Shown here in pieces: positions 1-9,289 of a stretch of 64,000 bases of DNA; positions within the stretch are counted from its first letter, which is position 1, and each line of letters opens with the position of its first letter. The DNA is from CBDBFG01 sp965204765 (lineage in GTDB: Bacteria > Pseudomonadota > Alphaproteobacteria > Caedimonadales > UBA9215). Made by a program: the position numbers and the translations under genes. The DNA lies in assembly GCA_965204765.1 (NCBI GenBank), contig CBDBFG010000003.1, forward strand, positions 124,001 through 188,000, given 5' to 3'. The notes beneath the pieces are model-generated. The model saw only the letters and a list, made by a program, of their open reading frames with translations, was not told where the DNA came from and did not search any database.

Positions 1-22
1 CACCTGCTAAATCTTGTACCAT
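1..22 (-). CDS. start of a gene cut by the window edge, probably flgD
   Basis: An ATG at 22-20 on the minus strand opens a frame reading MVQDLAG to the window edge. An AGAGG ribosome-binding site sits just upstream and overlaps the stop of the FliK frame. In alphaproteobacterial flagellar clusters the gene directly after fliK is commonly flgD, the hook-cap protein. Seven residues cannot confirm the identity, which rests on position alone. Confidence 0.4.
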
Positions 23-33
23 TATTATTACCT

Positions 34-858
34 CTATACTTCTAAACTATATAATCCATTATCATTGTACTTACGTACCACAGGCATGGTATCTTGCCCA
101 TCTACTATGCCCTCATCAAATTCGTTATGCGAGTTTAACCAATCTGATAAATAACCTTGTCCACCTTTTGATCGTTGATGATCATGGAAAAGCTGATATG
201 AAATATCGCTCTCCGTTACCTCAATACCGACACCATGTAATTGTCGTATTAATCCGGCACTATCACTTTGTAATAAAGTGTAAGTTTCCTTATTTTCCAT
301 ACGTAATATCACCGTCATATTTTCATCATGTTCTTGCGCAACCTCTATTTCTAATGAACCAAGATGATCAGGCTGTAATTTTACTGTAATTTGCTCTTTA
401 CCCTGCGCACTAATCATCTTAATAGGGGATACAATTTGCGCCTGTATGACCTGTAGTTGACGTGCAACACTGGATCTATCTAACGTTTCTAGGGACTCAT
501 ATTCACTATTGAAAGTCATAGCACTTAATTGCTCTAATACAGCATTTTGTGTATTACTATGGAACTGATTGTCTGGTGATGACATCGTACTAACCGGAAC
601 GCTAGTAGCGAAATACAAATGTTCAAGCGGCAATGAATCCGACAAAACAACATTTTCAGGAACCTGCTGACCCTGTAACAATATCTCTTCTACAGAGACA
701 TTTTCACTTTTTTGTCCTGTTGCTAAATTTACCAATTGTTCATCACTAGCATGATCCACATGATGCAATTTAACCTTCGGTTTAGGCTGTATTGCAGAAA
801 CACTAGGAGGAACAAACTCTTGTTGTTCCGAAATTTGCATAGATAATGAGTCGTCCAT
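34..858 (-). CDS. fliK: flagellar hook-length control protein FliK, C-terminal part (274 aa)
   Basis: FliK measures hook length and switches the flagellar export apparatus from hook to filament substrates. The conserved C-terminal Flg_hook domain lies at about residues 134-215, with the LQPDHLG motif at 161-167 (family pattern LxPxxLG) followed by alternating hydrophobic strands. The first codons (MDDSLS) lie inside the end of a much longer frame that begins upstream at 3107. The two frames meet in an A7 tract at 864-858, and one extra A would join them as NPKK-MDDS. This is therefore probably the C-terminal half of one long protein rather than a separate gene. The stop is followed at once by the Shine-Dalgarno and start of the next gene, as in a flagellar operon. 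Confidence 0.75.
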   Translation of the reverse strand: MDDSLSMQISEQQEFVPPSVSAIQPKPKVKLHHVDHASDEQLVNLATGQKSENVSVEEILLQGQQVPENVVLSDSLPLEHLYFATSVPVSTMSSPDNQFHSNTQNAVLEQLSAMTFNSEYESLETLDRSSVARQLQVIQAQIVSPIKMISAQGKEQITVKLQPDHLGSLEIEVAQEHDENMTVILRMENKETYTLLQSDSAGLIRQLHGVGIEVTESDISYQLFHDHQRSKGGQGYLSDWLNSHNEFDEGIVDGQDTMPVVRKYNDNGLYSLEV

Positions 859-3107
859 TTTTTTGGGTTCACTTGGCCTTCAACCATTTTTTCACTATCC
901 GTAACAGGCATCATAACTTTACTGTCTGTAGCATAAGATAATTGATGATCATTAGTATCATGTAGCTGTGGCTGATGTGTTACAATCTGCTCTGTTTGAT
1001 CATCTATGACCTGGTCACGAACATCGCTATAAGCAGCAACATCATTTTGTTTTCTTATAACACTTGGTTCAGTCATTTGATCCATAACAGGTACATCACC
1101 CCTATTATCTACCATCTTCTCAGAAGATGATGGCATAACAGATACATCAGCAACCACAGTTTCACTATCAGATAACATAATCTCACTATCAGACAATAGT
1201 GTTTCCAGTTCTAATTGGTCGATATCTGCAACTAGTTTTTCTACAGTACCCGACCCAGACATTACGTCAACTAGCTGACTCATATCTTGCGTACGAACGC
1301 TTGATACATCACGTGACATATCCATTTCTGGTTGCGCAAATGTTGTCTGCGCACTGTTTGTTTCTTGCAATTGGGATAAAGGTTCAACCACAGTACCTTG
1401 CTGCTCATGATTATTATGCAACAGTAAATCTACTGATCGTACATCAGACAAATCATTATCTTTGCTAACAACATGATCAGACTTTTCTGCTAATACCGGA
1501 TTAGATTCTGTGGCAGCAGACAACTCTTGCACGTCATGTAATAACATTTCTTTTTGTGTATACTTATCAGGTTTAGGAAAAGTATAAGGTAACGGTAATT
1601 CTTCATCATCTGGTAACGAATAGCTTGTATCAAAGATTATTGGCACTGATAACTGATCATCATGATATCTATCTCCTGTAACTGGTACTTGATTGCTCTC
1701 CAAGACCATTGCATGATCGCCATCTTCCCTTACTGAATCAAGCTTTAACTTAGCTTGGGGTTGATACTGTTCAAAATCATCACCTACTAATGAAATAACG
1801 TCACTCGGATTATGTAACAAATCAACCTCTGACCCATCATGAGAATCAGGCGCATGCCATCCAGGATTATCAGTAACATGCACAACTTCGTGCGCAGTAA
1901 ATTGTGACAATTCTGTTTGAGTATTACCAAATTGTTGCGTGTCATCATTAGTCATATTTTGCGACAACTGTTTAGCATCGCTAAGTGTAGCAAGACCGAA
2001 ACTATCAGCTACAACTATATTTGCTATACTTTGTGGCGCCTGCATAACATCGACGGCTACCATTCCCGAGTCGAGACTATCGTCCGCAACTACAAAAGCA
2101 ACACTATCTTCGTCATAGCAATCCATATAGCGCATAGCAAAACTATTCACCATTAACGCACCGTCATGCAATAAATGAGAATCATCAAAATTACCTTCTG
2201 CTTGATGATGATCTCTACCTTGCAAGCGATAGGTATTACTAGCTTTTGCTGTAACCACAGAATCAGGAGCAAGAAAAACAACTACATTATCACTAATAGA
2301 CCACTCCATTAGAGCATTGGATGTATCAAATGACGACAATAAATCCCCAGATCGCAAATAAAAGTTCTCTTTATCACCGTTATACGAATCACCAGCTGCA
2401 GCGCCGTGATTAACATAATCTGGTTCCAGATCATTATGCATGGCATAACTACAACCATAATCCTCATCAACGCTTAACAAATCATCAGCGCATAAAGGAT
2501 GATGTAAACGGTTTTCCTTTGGGTTCATGGTTAACTCAGGCGCTTCTGTCGCCATGCGCACGCAACCATATTGAGTGCCTGTTACAAGCGCAAAAAAATC
2601 AAAATATCCTTCGATCCCGATGTGTTGCATAGTTACATTGCTTGCATCATTATCATTGTACTGAGCTACAGTAGAGTGCTGTAAACAAGCTAACGGTGCT
2701 AATTCACTCATTACATGGTTAATATCCTGAGCAATCTTGACTTGACTGTGACTGTCATGAGCTGGAATATTTTCTCTATACACAGAACCATCATGCTCTG
2801 TAAGCATCTTATCATGATCTAACGCTTGTTGCATAACACCAGAATCACTATAATCTATATCGCCTGCTATAAAATCTTGAGGATTACTATCTTGACCTAG
2901 TACAACCACTGTTGTTTCTGAATCATGATTATTGCTATCGTTATCCATGAATAACAAATGGCAAAACCCGCCCTCTCGTTTCTCTGGAAATGACGATAGC
3001 AATCCAGAAAGAGAGTTAGATAAAGATGTCATTGCAATCTGATCCAAATAACCCAAAATATTTCCTTTATTAATTCTTGTTTTATAGAGATGCACAAAAC
3101 GTGCCAA
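729..3107 (-). CDS. fliK: FliK N-terminal part, large acidic region in the other frame
   Basis: This 792-codon frame gives a low-complexity protein rich in Asp, Ser, His, Val and Met with no recognisable domain until it meets the FliK C-terminal frame. A long, poorly conserved, export-competent N-terminus is normal for FliK, although about 1,000 aa in total is long for the family. After the A7 tract the frame runs about 43 codons of unlikely sequence (WTTHYLCKF onward), so real coding probably ends near 860 and continues in the frame of 34-858. The longest frame starts with TTG at 3107. The ATG at 3032 (MTSLSNSL) is the better start, but neither has a strong ribosome-binding site. Confidence 0.6.
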   Translation of the reverse strand: MARFVHLYKTRINKGNILGYLDQIAMTSLSNSLSGLLSSFPEKREGGFCHLLFMDNDSNNHDSETTVVVLGQDSNPQDFIAGDIDYSDSGVMQQALDHDKMLTEHDGSVYRENIPAHDSHSQVKIAQDINHVMSELAPLACLQHSTVAQYNDNDASNVTMQHIGIEGYFDFFALVTGTQYGCVRMATEAPELTMNPKENRLHHPLCADDLLSVDEDYGCSYAMHNDLEPDYVNHGAAAGDSYNGDKENFYLRSGDLLSSFDTSNALMEWSISDNVVVFLAPDSVVTAKASNTYRLQGRDHHQAEGNFDDSHLLHDGALMVNSFAMRYMDCYDEDSVAFVVADDSLDSGMVAVDVMQAPQSIANIVVADSFGLATLSDAKQLSQNMTNDDTQQFGNTQTELSQFTAHEVVHVTDNPGWHAPDSHDGSEVDLLHNPSDVISLVGDDFEQYQPQAKLKLDSVREDGDHAMVLESNQVPVTGDRYHDDQLSVPIIFDTSYSLPDDEELPLPYTFPKPDKYTQKEMLLHDVQELSAATESNPVLAEKSDHVVSKDNDLSDVRSVDLLLHNNHEQQGTVVEPLSQLQETNSAQTTFAQPEMDMSRDVSSVRTQDMSQLVDVMSGSGTVEKLVADIDQLELETLLSDSEIMLSDSETVVADVSVMPSSSEKMVDNRGDVPVMDQMTEPSVIRKQNDVAAYSDVRDQVIDDQTEQIVTHQPQLHDTNDHQLSYATDSKVMMPVTDSEKMVEGQVNPKKWTTHYLCKFRNNKSLFLLVFLQYSLNRRLNCIMWIMLVMNNW

Positions 3108-3262
3108 CTATGAAAAGTTTATTAGAGTAAACCGCATTATTCAGACAAAAATAGTCATATTTTTGTCTATCAGTTACATTGATTACACTATCAAATCCAT
3201 TGGTATAGTTGACTAATGCACTACAATTGCGTTATAACTAGTGAAATTACCTTATTTCGCTG

Positions 3263-4120
3263 ATGAATTGGATTAAAAATTTTGTAAAACCAAAGATCAA
3301 GGCCCTAGTCGGGAAAGATATACCTAACAACCTGTGGGAAAAATGTACCTCTTGCGAGCGTATGATTTTTCACCGTGACCTGACAGACAATCTGTTTGTA
3401 TGCACCTATTGTGAACACCATATGCGTATATCAGCCCTTGAGAGAATGAAAATAATCTTTGATAATAGTAGCTTCTCGACAATCCCTCTACCTGATGTCA
3501 AAAAGGATCCTCTAAAATTCAAAGATATAAAAAAATATAGCGATAGAATAAAAGAATCAAAAAACAAAACTTCTATCGAAGACGCAATTGTAATTGGGCA
3601 AGGCACCATACAAGAGAATCCAGTAATATGTGTTAGTTTTGACTTTCACTTTATGGGCGGATCTATGGGGATGGCAGTAGGCGAAGGAATTATCAAAGCA
3701 GTTAACCTAGCAATTAAGACAAGATCTGCTCTCGTTATTATTACTTCTTCGGGCGGGGCCAGAATGCAAGAAGGAATATTTTCTCTTATGCAAATGGCCA
3801 GGACTATTGCTGCAATTAAAGAACTAAAAAAACGCTCGTTACCCTACATAACAGTATACACAGATCCTACTTCTGGTGGTGTAACTGCATCTTTTGCGAT
3901 GCTAGGCGACATTCATATTTCTGAACCAAAAGCGACGATATGCTTTGCAGGCAAAAGAGTAATCGAACAAGTCATTAAACAAAAAATACCTGACGACTTC
4001 CAGACTGCAGAATATCTGCTAGAACGGGGCATGATTGATACCATTGTCCACCGTAAAGAACTAGCCAGTAAACTGGGCAATGTACTTTCAATATTAATGC
4101 ACAACAAAAACAGTCATTGA
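3263..4120 (+). CDS. accD: acetyl-CoA carboxylase carboxyltransferase subunit beta
   Basis: AccD is the beta half of the carboxyltransferase that moves the carboxyl group from biotin to acetyl-CoA, the first step of fatty-acid synthesis. The 285-aa product has the N-terminal zinc ribbon (C28, C31, C47, C50, spaced CxxC-x15-CxxC) and the crotonase-like core with FMGGSMG at 130-136 and SGGARMQEG at 163-171. Length is normal for the family. It stands alone here, followed by lipB, with plsX about 8 kb away. accD is often next to folC or trp genes in alphaproteobacteria, and that context is absent. Identity is secure. Confidence 0.97.
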   Translation: MNWIKNFVKPKIKALVGKDIPNNLWEKCTSCERMIFHRDLTDNLFVCTYCEHHMRISALERMKIIFDNSSFSTIPLPDVKKDPLKFKDIKKYSDRIKESKNKTSIEDAIVIGQGTIQENPVICVSFDFHFMGGSMGMAVGEGIIKAVNLAIKTRSALVIITSSGGARMQEGIFSLMQMARTIAAIKELKKRSLPYITVYTDPTSGGVTASFAMLGDIHISEPKATICFAGKRVIEQVIKQKIPDDFQTAEYLLERGMIDTIVHRKELASKLGNVLSILMHNKNSH

Positions 4121-4229
4121 GGATAACGGTACAATATAGTCATAACTTTTTTATTTTGGCTTAATAGCAATCATAAACAAGAAATGTATAGTTAATACCC
4201 TTCGTAATTAGAAAAAATAACAAAACTAT

Positions 4230-4859
4230 ATGGCAATAGAATATAAAATTTCCAACCATTACATACAATACCCACACGCTATAGAGCTAATGCATGATAG
4301 AGTAAAACAAATACAATGTAATCAAGCCCAGGATATGTTATGGCTATTAGAACACCAGGATATCTATACAATAGGACAATCAGGTAATTCTGATGATATT
4401 TTACATAAAACTAGCATCCCTATTGTGCAAACCTCACGCGGAGGGAAAATTACATATCACGGTCCAGGACAACGAATTGCCTACATAATGCTTAACCTCA
4501 ATAAACGTAACAAAGATATCAAAGAATATGTCTATAATCTGGAACAATGGATAATTTTAACTTTGGCAGATTTTGATCTGATAGGCTACAGAAAAAACCC
4601 TTATAACGGTGTCTGGGTAAATATCAAGGATAACAAAGCACAAAAAATAGCAGCAATAGGTATAAAAATTTCAAAATGGATTACTTATCATGGCATATCG
4701 TTAAATATCAACCCTAATTTAGAATATTACCAGCATATTGTACCGTGTGGTATCGCAGAATACGGTATAACTTCTATGCACAAAATGGGCGTTAAAGCAC
4801 CTATAAAAGAAATTGACCTGGCATTAATTAGAAATTTTCATAAAGTTTTTAAGCAGTAA
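4230..4859 (+). CDS. lipB: octanoyl-[ACP]:protein N-octanoyltransferase
   Basis: LipB transfers octanoate from acyl carrier protein to the lipoyl domains of 2-oxoacid dehydrogenases and GcvH in the cytoplasm. The 209-aa protein has the substrate loop RGGKITYHGPGQ at 70-81, GVWV at 127-130, the conserved lysine K139 in KIAAIGIKIS, and the catalytic cysteine C173 in VPCGI. This matches the Cys/Lys pair of the family. The start ATG at 4230 has little Shine-Dalgarno in AT-rich surroundings. No other lipoate gene is in view. Confidence 0.97.
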   Translation: MAIEYKISNHYIQYPHAIELMHDRVKQIQCNQAQDMLWLLEHQDIYTIGQSGNSDDILHKTSIPIVQTSRGGKITYHGPGQRIAYIMLNLNKRNKDIKEYVYNLEQWIILTLADFDLIGYRKNPYNGVWVNIKDNKAQKIAAIGIKISKWITYHGISLNINPNLEYYQHIVPCGIAEYGITSMHKMGVKAPIKEIDLALIRNFHKVFKQ

Positions 4860-4977
4860 TCCTTATAAAAAGTATTTGGCAAATACAATAATTACTTTAT
4901 ATTACCTAGTACTAGAGTAACTGATGTGTTTTTACCCTAAATTGACAAGCAATTGTACAACTGACAAAGAGGATATG

Positions 4978-5514
4978 ATGAAAATATTTAATATAGCTAT
5001 ATGCGCAATACTACTAATTAGCCTTACAGGATGTGGTGTTAATCTTAATACTAATCAATATGAAGTCAGCGATGCCGGAGACGTATTTGAAACTTATGAA
5101 GGAACGATAATATCGCGCAGAAAAGTTAATATAAGTGGCACATCAGGGGCTGGTACCGGAGTTGGAGGAGTAGCCGGAGGATTAATAGGATCGCAATTAG
5201 GCGGTGGCAGAGGAAGTATCGTAACAACTCTTGGTGGTGCTGCATTAGGTGCAGTAGCAGGATCTGCAATTGAAAAAAATGCTACAAAGCAACAGGGATG
5301 GGAATATTCCATTAGAATAATAGACGAAAGCGGACAATCAACCACTACCCATAGCATTAAAAGTAGATCTGCCAGGTCTAGCACTGGATCAATGAATAAA
5401 AGAATTCAGACTGTAGTACAGGGACTTGATAACGATATAAAAGTTGGAACAAAAGTGCTACTACATATCCCTGCTAATGGCGGCAGAGCAAGGGTAGTAC
5501 CTATTACGGGATAA
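4978..5514 (+). CDS. SlyB / 17-kDa-antigen type outer-membrane lipoprotein
   Basis: The product is about 178 aa from the ATG at 4978, chosen because AAAGAGG lies five bases upstream. A longer frame from 4924 would put 18 polar residues before the signal peptide. The lipoprotein signal ends in the lipobox LTGC (cysteine 19). A glycine-zipper segment follows (GVGGVAGGLIGSQLGGG, then GGAALGAVAGSAI), as in SlyB/Pcp and rickettsial 17-kDa surface antigens. The C-terminal part looks like a small beta-rich domain. The likely place is the inner leaflet of the outer membrane. The exact role of this family is not well defined. Confidence 0.85.
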   Translation: MKIFNIAICAILLISLTGCGVNLNTNQYEVSDAGDVFETYEGTIISRRKVNISGTSGAGTGVGGVAGGLIGSQLGGGRGSIVTTLGGAALGAVAGSAIEKNATKQQGWEYSIRIIDESGQSTTTHSIKSRSARSSTGSMNKRIQTVVQGLDNDIKVGTKVLLHIPANGGRARVVPITG

Positions 5515-5786
5515 TAACGTACAAATTGCTATATCGTTTCGTACGTATTGGTATAGTGCAGCGATTTAATAGGCAGTACAGCGTTATTGTAACAATCTAT
5601 TCACATATGCTGAGTATAATGTCCGTATAGAGTATCATTATTGTTAATGGTTGCTATGCAGACCCGCCACTATACAATTTCACACATGTTTGGTGTACCG
5701 TATGGTTGGTCAAAGTGTAAAGTTGCTATTGTTAATAATTTATTCATATAGGTCAAATATAATACCTGTACAAAATATGGATAAAA

Positions 5787-6161
5787 ATGCTGATATTTTT
5801 AATTGCTGTATTTTTACCGCACTTTATATTAAACAGCTCTAGCCTAAACAGCATACAAAATACAGAATCAGTTAACAATGCTCCAAGCAAGGGATTGGAT
5901 CATCATTATACACCAGGAACAGACGTGTATGGTAGAAAAGTACCAAGTGTTCAATATGATGGAACAGCAAATGTACCACTTGCTAAGATCAAGGTACCCA
6001 TTATTATCCCCAAAGGACAATTAATGCACGAGAACACTAATGCCCAAACTAACGACATTACACTGGGAATTGTAGAATATGATCTCAAAAATAAAGATTT
6101 CTCATCTAACAACTCACTACCAGTTGGAAAAAATAATAACCAAACACTAATTACACGGTAA
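5787..6161 (+). CDS. small secreted or anchored hypothetical protein (124 aa)
   Basis: The start MLIFLIAVFLPHFIL gives a hydrophobic signal or anchor of about 15 residues, followed by a polar chain rich in Asn and Ser. The segment YTPGTDVYGRKVPS resembles a short motif in uncharacterised alphaproteobacterial periplasmic proteins (PGxDVxGRxV), recalled from family knowledge and not checked. It lies four bases upstream of the hydrolase gene at 6166 and is probably co-transcribed. No convincing Shine-Dalgarno precedes the start. Function unknown. Confidence 0.6.
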   Translation: MLIFLIAVFLPHFILNSSSLNSIQNTESVNNAPSKGLDHHYTPGTDVYGRKVPSVQYDGTANVPLAKIKVPIIIPKGQLMHENTNAQTNDITLGIVEYDLKNKDFSSNNSLPVGKNNNQTLITR

Positions 6162-6165
6162 ACTA

Positions 6166-6933
6166 ATGATAAAAAAAGTTACATTCCCTAATAAAAATAA
6201 CTTGTTACTCAGTGGTAGACTGCATCTGCCCACAAAACCTATTTTTTTTGCATTATATGCACATTGTTTTACGTGTGGTAAAGATATTAAGGTTGCACGT
6301 AGCATTTGTGATCAATTAGCGATACATAACATTGCTACCTTAAGATTTGATTTCGAAGGCATAGGTGAAAGCCAAGGACAATTCATAGATACAAATTTTT
6401 CTACCAACATCTCTGATTTAGAATCAGCAGCAACTTTTTTATCAAATGAATATCATGCACCAAATTTACTAATAGGACATAGCCTGGGCGGAACAGCAGC
6501 CCTAGCATCCGCAATAAAAATACCCAGCATCAAGGCTGTTAGCACCATTAATTCGCCTTTCCAACCTTCACATGTTGCAGAACACATGACCAAGGAAAAC
6601 GAGGAAATTTTATGGGTAGAAAAGACTAACCTTGATATCATGGGCAAGAAAATCCCCATTAAAAAACAATTCATTGATGATTTATACTCATATAATATGG
6701 AAAATATATTGCATGATCTAGACACAGCTTTATTAATTTTTCATGCCCCTCATGATAAAGTGGTAAACATTAAAAATGCGCATAATATATTTTCTTTTGC
6801 TAAGCACCCTAAAAGCTTTATTTCCTTAGAGAACGCTAATCATTTACTTAGCAATGCTAATTACGCTCAGTACGCTGCAGATAATATATTTGTATGGGCG
6901 TCACAATATATATCCTTGACTCATACATTGTAG
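6166..6933 (+). CDS. alpha/beta hydrolase
   Basis: This 255-aa cytoplasmic hydrolase has a complete catalytic triad: nucleophile S106 in GHSLGG (104-109), acid D197 in HAPHDKVV and H226 in ANHLL. The fold resembles the hydrolase domain found alone or fused to OsmC in proteobacteria (start KKVTFPNKNNLLLSGRL, then YAHCFTCGKD). The substrate cannot be told from sequence. It follows the small secreted protein by four bases, so the two probably share a transcript. Confidence 0.88.
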   Translation: MIKKVTFPNKNNLLLSGRLHLPTKPIFFALYAHCFTCGKDIKVARSICDQLAIHNIATLRFDFEGIGESQGQFIDTNFSTNISDLESAATFLSNEYHAPNLLIGHSLGGTAALASAIKIPSIKAVSTINSPFQPSHVAEHMTKENEEILWVEKTNLDIMGKKIPIKKQFIDDLYSYNMENILHDLDTALLIFHAPHDKVVNIKNAHNIFSFAKHPKSFISLENANHLLSNANYAQYAADNIFVWASQYISLTHTL

Positions 6934-7042
6934 TAATTTATTTTTGTACTATTATAAGTTTAACAAAGATACACATATACGTTTAAATAAATAACAAAGA
7001 TGAAATCCGTCATTGAGTTCAACAAAGTAACACAGTACACAA

Positions 7043-8308
7043 ATGGAATTTAGTTTAATTGCCGCATTGCTAGCAATTTTATTATTGATAATCCTTTCAG
7101 CAATTTTTTCTGCAACAGAGGCTGCATTTTTATCTGCATCCAAGGCAAAACTGTACAGTATGAGTAAACGTGGTAATAAACGCGCAAAACTCGCCTTGAA
7201 TCTAAAGGAAAAAATGGAAAAAGTTATCGCTACACTTCTAGTGTGCAACAATATGGTTAATATTTTTGCCTCTGCTCTCGCTACCAGTATCATGATATCT
7301 ATTTTTCAAGAAACCGGAGTAGCATATGCAACAGCAATCATGACCATCATGATTGTCATTTTTGCCGAGGTAATTCCAAAATTTTACGCTATGCGCAAGC
7401 CAGAATCTATTGCGATGTTGGGCTCATACCTGTTGAAAGGAATCATTACAATATTTAGCCCAATTACCATATTATTCGAATTTATTGCACAATCGGTAAT
7501 GAAGCTATTCGGAATAAAAGTAGACATAAGTAATATGTTATCAAGTTCAACTGATGAACTAAGAGGAGCTATAGATCTGCATCAAGGCGATAAAGAGGCT
7601 ACAGAAGAACGTGCTATGCTGCATAGCGTACTTGACTTGACCGATGTCGATGTATCTGAAGTAATGGTTCATCGGAAAGATTTAAAATCTCTTAATATCG
7701 ACAGTGATCTGGATGATTTTATAGCGCAAGTGGTAAAATCACGTCATACAAGATTACCGGTATGGCAAGGTGAAAGTGAAAACATTATCGGTATTATTCA
7801 CACTAAGAGTCTATTAAAAATGCTATATGCGAAATTTGCCAAAGATGAAACTATTACTAAGTCAGATATTTTATTCCATGCTAAAAAACCTTGGTTTATC
7901 CCAGAGACAACTACTTTATTTGAACAATTACAAGCATTTCGTAAAAAACGTGAACACATCAGCTTAGTAGTTGACGAATATGGCGCATTACAAGGAATTG
8001 TTACACTAGAGGATATTATAGAAGAAATAGTGGGGGATATAGATGATGAATATGACTCTAGCATAGCTGGATCATGGAAAACCAATACTGGAGACGTATG
8101 CTCCTTAGGTATTACAACGATCAGAGACTTAAATCGTCATTATAGCTTTACATTTCCTGATGAAGAGGCTGCGACAATAGCGGGTCTTATAATGCATAAA
8201 TCAAAAGTGATACCAAAAGTTGGACAGCAATTTAAAATATCAGGTCATAAGATAAAAATAATGCGTTGTTTAAGAAACCAGGTTACGTTAGTAAAAATAT
8301 ATAAATAA
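7043..8308 (+). CDS. CNNM/CorC-family membrane protein with CBS domains
   Basis: The 421-aa protein follows the HlyC/CorC (YfjD/CorB) plan. An N-terminal CNNM (DUF21) membrane domain of about four segments covers 1-180, a CBS pair lies near 200-320 (DVMVHRKDL and FRKKREHISLVVDEYGALQGIVT), and a C-terminal CorC_HlyC domain covers 335-418. Such proteins are linked to Mg2+/Co2+ transport or membrane stress tolerance. The older name hemolysin should not be read as a demonstrated toxin. Upstream gene ends about 110 bases away, so it may have its own promoter. Confidence 0.93.
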   Translation: MEFSLIAALLAILLLIILSAIFSATEAAFLSASKAKLYSMSKRGNKRAKLALNLKEKMEKVIATLLVCNNMVNIFASALATSIMISIFQETGVAYATAIMTIMIVIFAEVIPKFYAMRKPESIAMLGSYLLKGIITIFSPITILFEFIAQSVMKLFGIKVDISNMLSSSTDELRGAIDLHQGDKEATEERAMLHSVLDLTDVDVSEVMVHRKDLKSLNIDSDLDDFIAQVVKSRHTRLPVWQGESENIIGIIHTKSLLKMLYAKFAKDETITKSDILFHAKKPWFIPETTTLFEQLQAFRKKREHISLVVDEYGALQGIVTLEDIIEEIVGDIDDEYDSSIAGSWKTNTGDVCSLGITTIRDLNRHYSFTFPDEEAATIAGLIMHKSKVIPKVGQQFKISGHKIKIMRCLRNQVTLVKIYK

Positions 8309-8485
8309 TAATTCAGAGGATTTTAATTAGGGTCAACCAATAAATTTAACAATAATTGTATACAAAATTAATATCAATAGCTGGATAACAATAATATGCA
8401 AACTACAGTAAGCAAAGTATCGTACTACAGGGTTAAATAAAGAAATATATAGCGCAAATAGCCACTCTTAATAAAGGAACTATAC

Positions 8486-8740
8486 ATGTTGATGGTCAAT
8501 AAAATTAAAAACAAACTAGATAAATATTTATCACCTAATAGCCTTGAAATTATTAATGATTCGCATAAACATGTTGGACATATCAGCGCCCCTAGTAGTA
8601 AAGAATCGCATTTTTCTATTATAATTTCTTCGGATAAATTTCAAAATAAATCTACCATTGAATGTCACAAGCTAATTTATCAAGCATTGTCAGAAGAACT
8701 CAAGCAAGACATACATGCCCTCAGCATCAAGATTGCCTAG
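8486..8740 (+). CDS. BolA-family protein
   Basis: This 84-aa protein matches the BolA/IbaG fold: an N-terminal helix, the loop SHKHVGHISAPSSKESHFSI with the conserved GH and FxI pattern, and a C-terminal helix with LSEELKQDIHALSIK. BolA proteins bind monothiol glutaredoxins and 2Fe-2S clusters. The AAAGGA ribosome-binding site is eight bases before the ATG at 8486; an internal ATG (residue 3) is a possible alternative. A dithiol glutaredoxin gene is in the window near 41.8 kb but is not a neighbour. Confidence 0.9.
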   Translation: MLMVNKIKNKLDKYLSPNSLEIINDSHKHVGHISAPSSKESHFSIIISSDKFQNKSTIECHKLIYQALSEELKQDIHALSIKIA

Positions 8741-8772
8741 TGAGCATATTTTTCATTACTAACAACACCACA

Positions 8773-8828
8773 AGGCAATAGGCAATAGGCAATAGGCAAT
8801 AGGCAATAGGCAATAGGCAATAGGCAAT
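8773..8828. repeat. 7-bp tandem repeat, eight perfect copies of AGGCAAT
   Basis: Eight head-to-tail perfect copies of AGGCAAT occupy 56 bp between the convergent ends of the BolA-family gene and hfq. The unit is not a multiple of three but lies outside any gene, so copy-number changes would not shift a frame. Arrays of this kind arise by replication slippage and vary between strains. Confidence 0.97.
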
Positions 8829-8887
8829 TATCTTAATTAATCACAATGATAACCTATAAAACGTTTCATTAGTAATTAATGGCCATC

Positions 8888-9130
8888 CTAACTAAGTTGT
8901 TCTTGCTCATATAAAACCATATTATCGACTGGTAACATAGTAGCCACAGAATGCTTATAAACTAATTGCGCTTTTTCTTCTCTTCTTAACAATATAGCAA
9001 AATTATCAAACCAAGTAATAACACCCTGTAATTTGATGCCATTAACCAAAAATATTGTCATTTCCATCTTTTCTTTTCTCACTTTATTTAAGAAAACGTC
9101 CTGTAAATTGGTATGTTTTTCATGTGTCAC
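8888..9130 (-). CDS. hfq: RNA chaperone Hfq
   Basis: Hfq forms a hexameric ring that pairs small RNAs with mRNAs. The 80-aa product has the Sm1 region (MTIFLVNGIKLQG) and the Sm2 signature YKH at 58-60. It starts with GTG at 9130, supported by AGGAGAG at 9141-9135 with six bases between the AGGAG core and the start. The C-terminal tail is short, as in other alphaproteobacteria. Its presence implies that trans-acting small RNAs are used. Confidence 0.97.
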   Translation of the reverse strand: MTHEKHTNLQDVFLNKVRKEKMEMTIFLVNGIKLQGVITWFDNFAILLRREEKAQLVYKHSVATMLPVDNMVLYEQEQLS

Positions 9131-9289
9131 TTTACTCTCCTATTCTTATTTATTCCATAATAGCAAAAAATGGTGGATTTTTGGTTAAAAATTATTAGAC
9201 TTTTAGTTTATTTATATTAAACATCTTGCAAAACTGCACATATTGCATATCACCAAAGACAATATACTCAACCAAGGCGTCAGCATAAA

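Noticed and set aside
5647..5751. 35-codon frame starting MVAMQTRHYTISHM
   Set aside because: Short, no ribosome-binding site and no recognised match; could be a gene fragment but not supportable.
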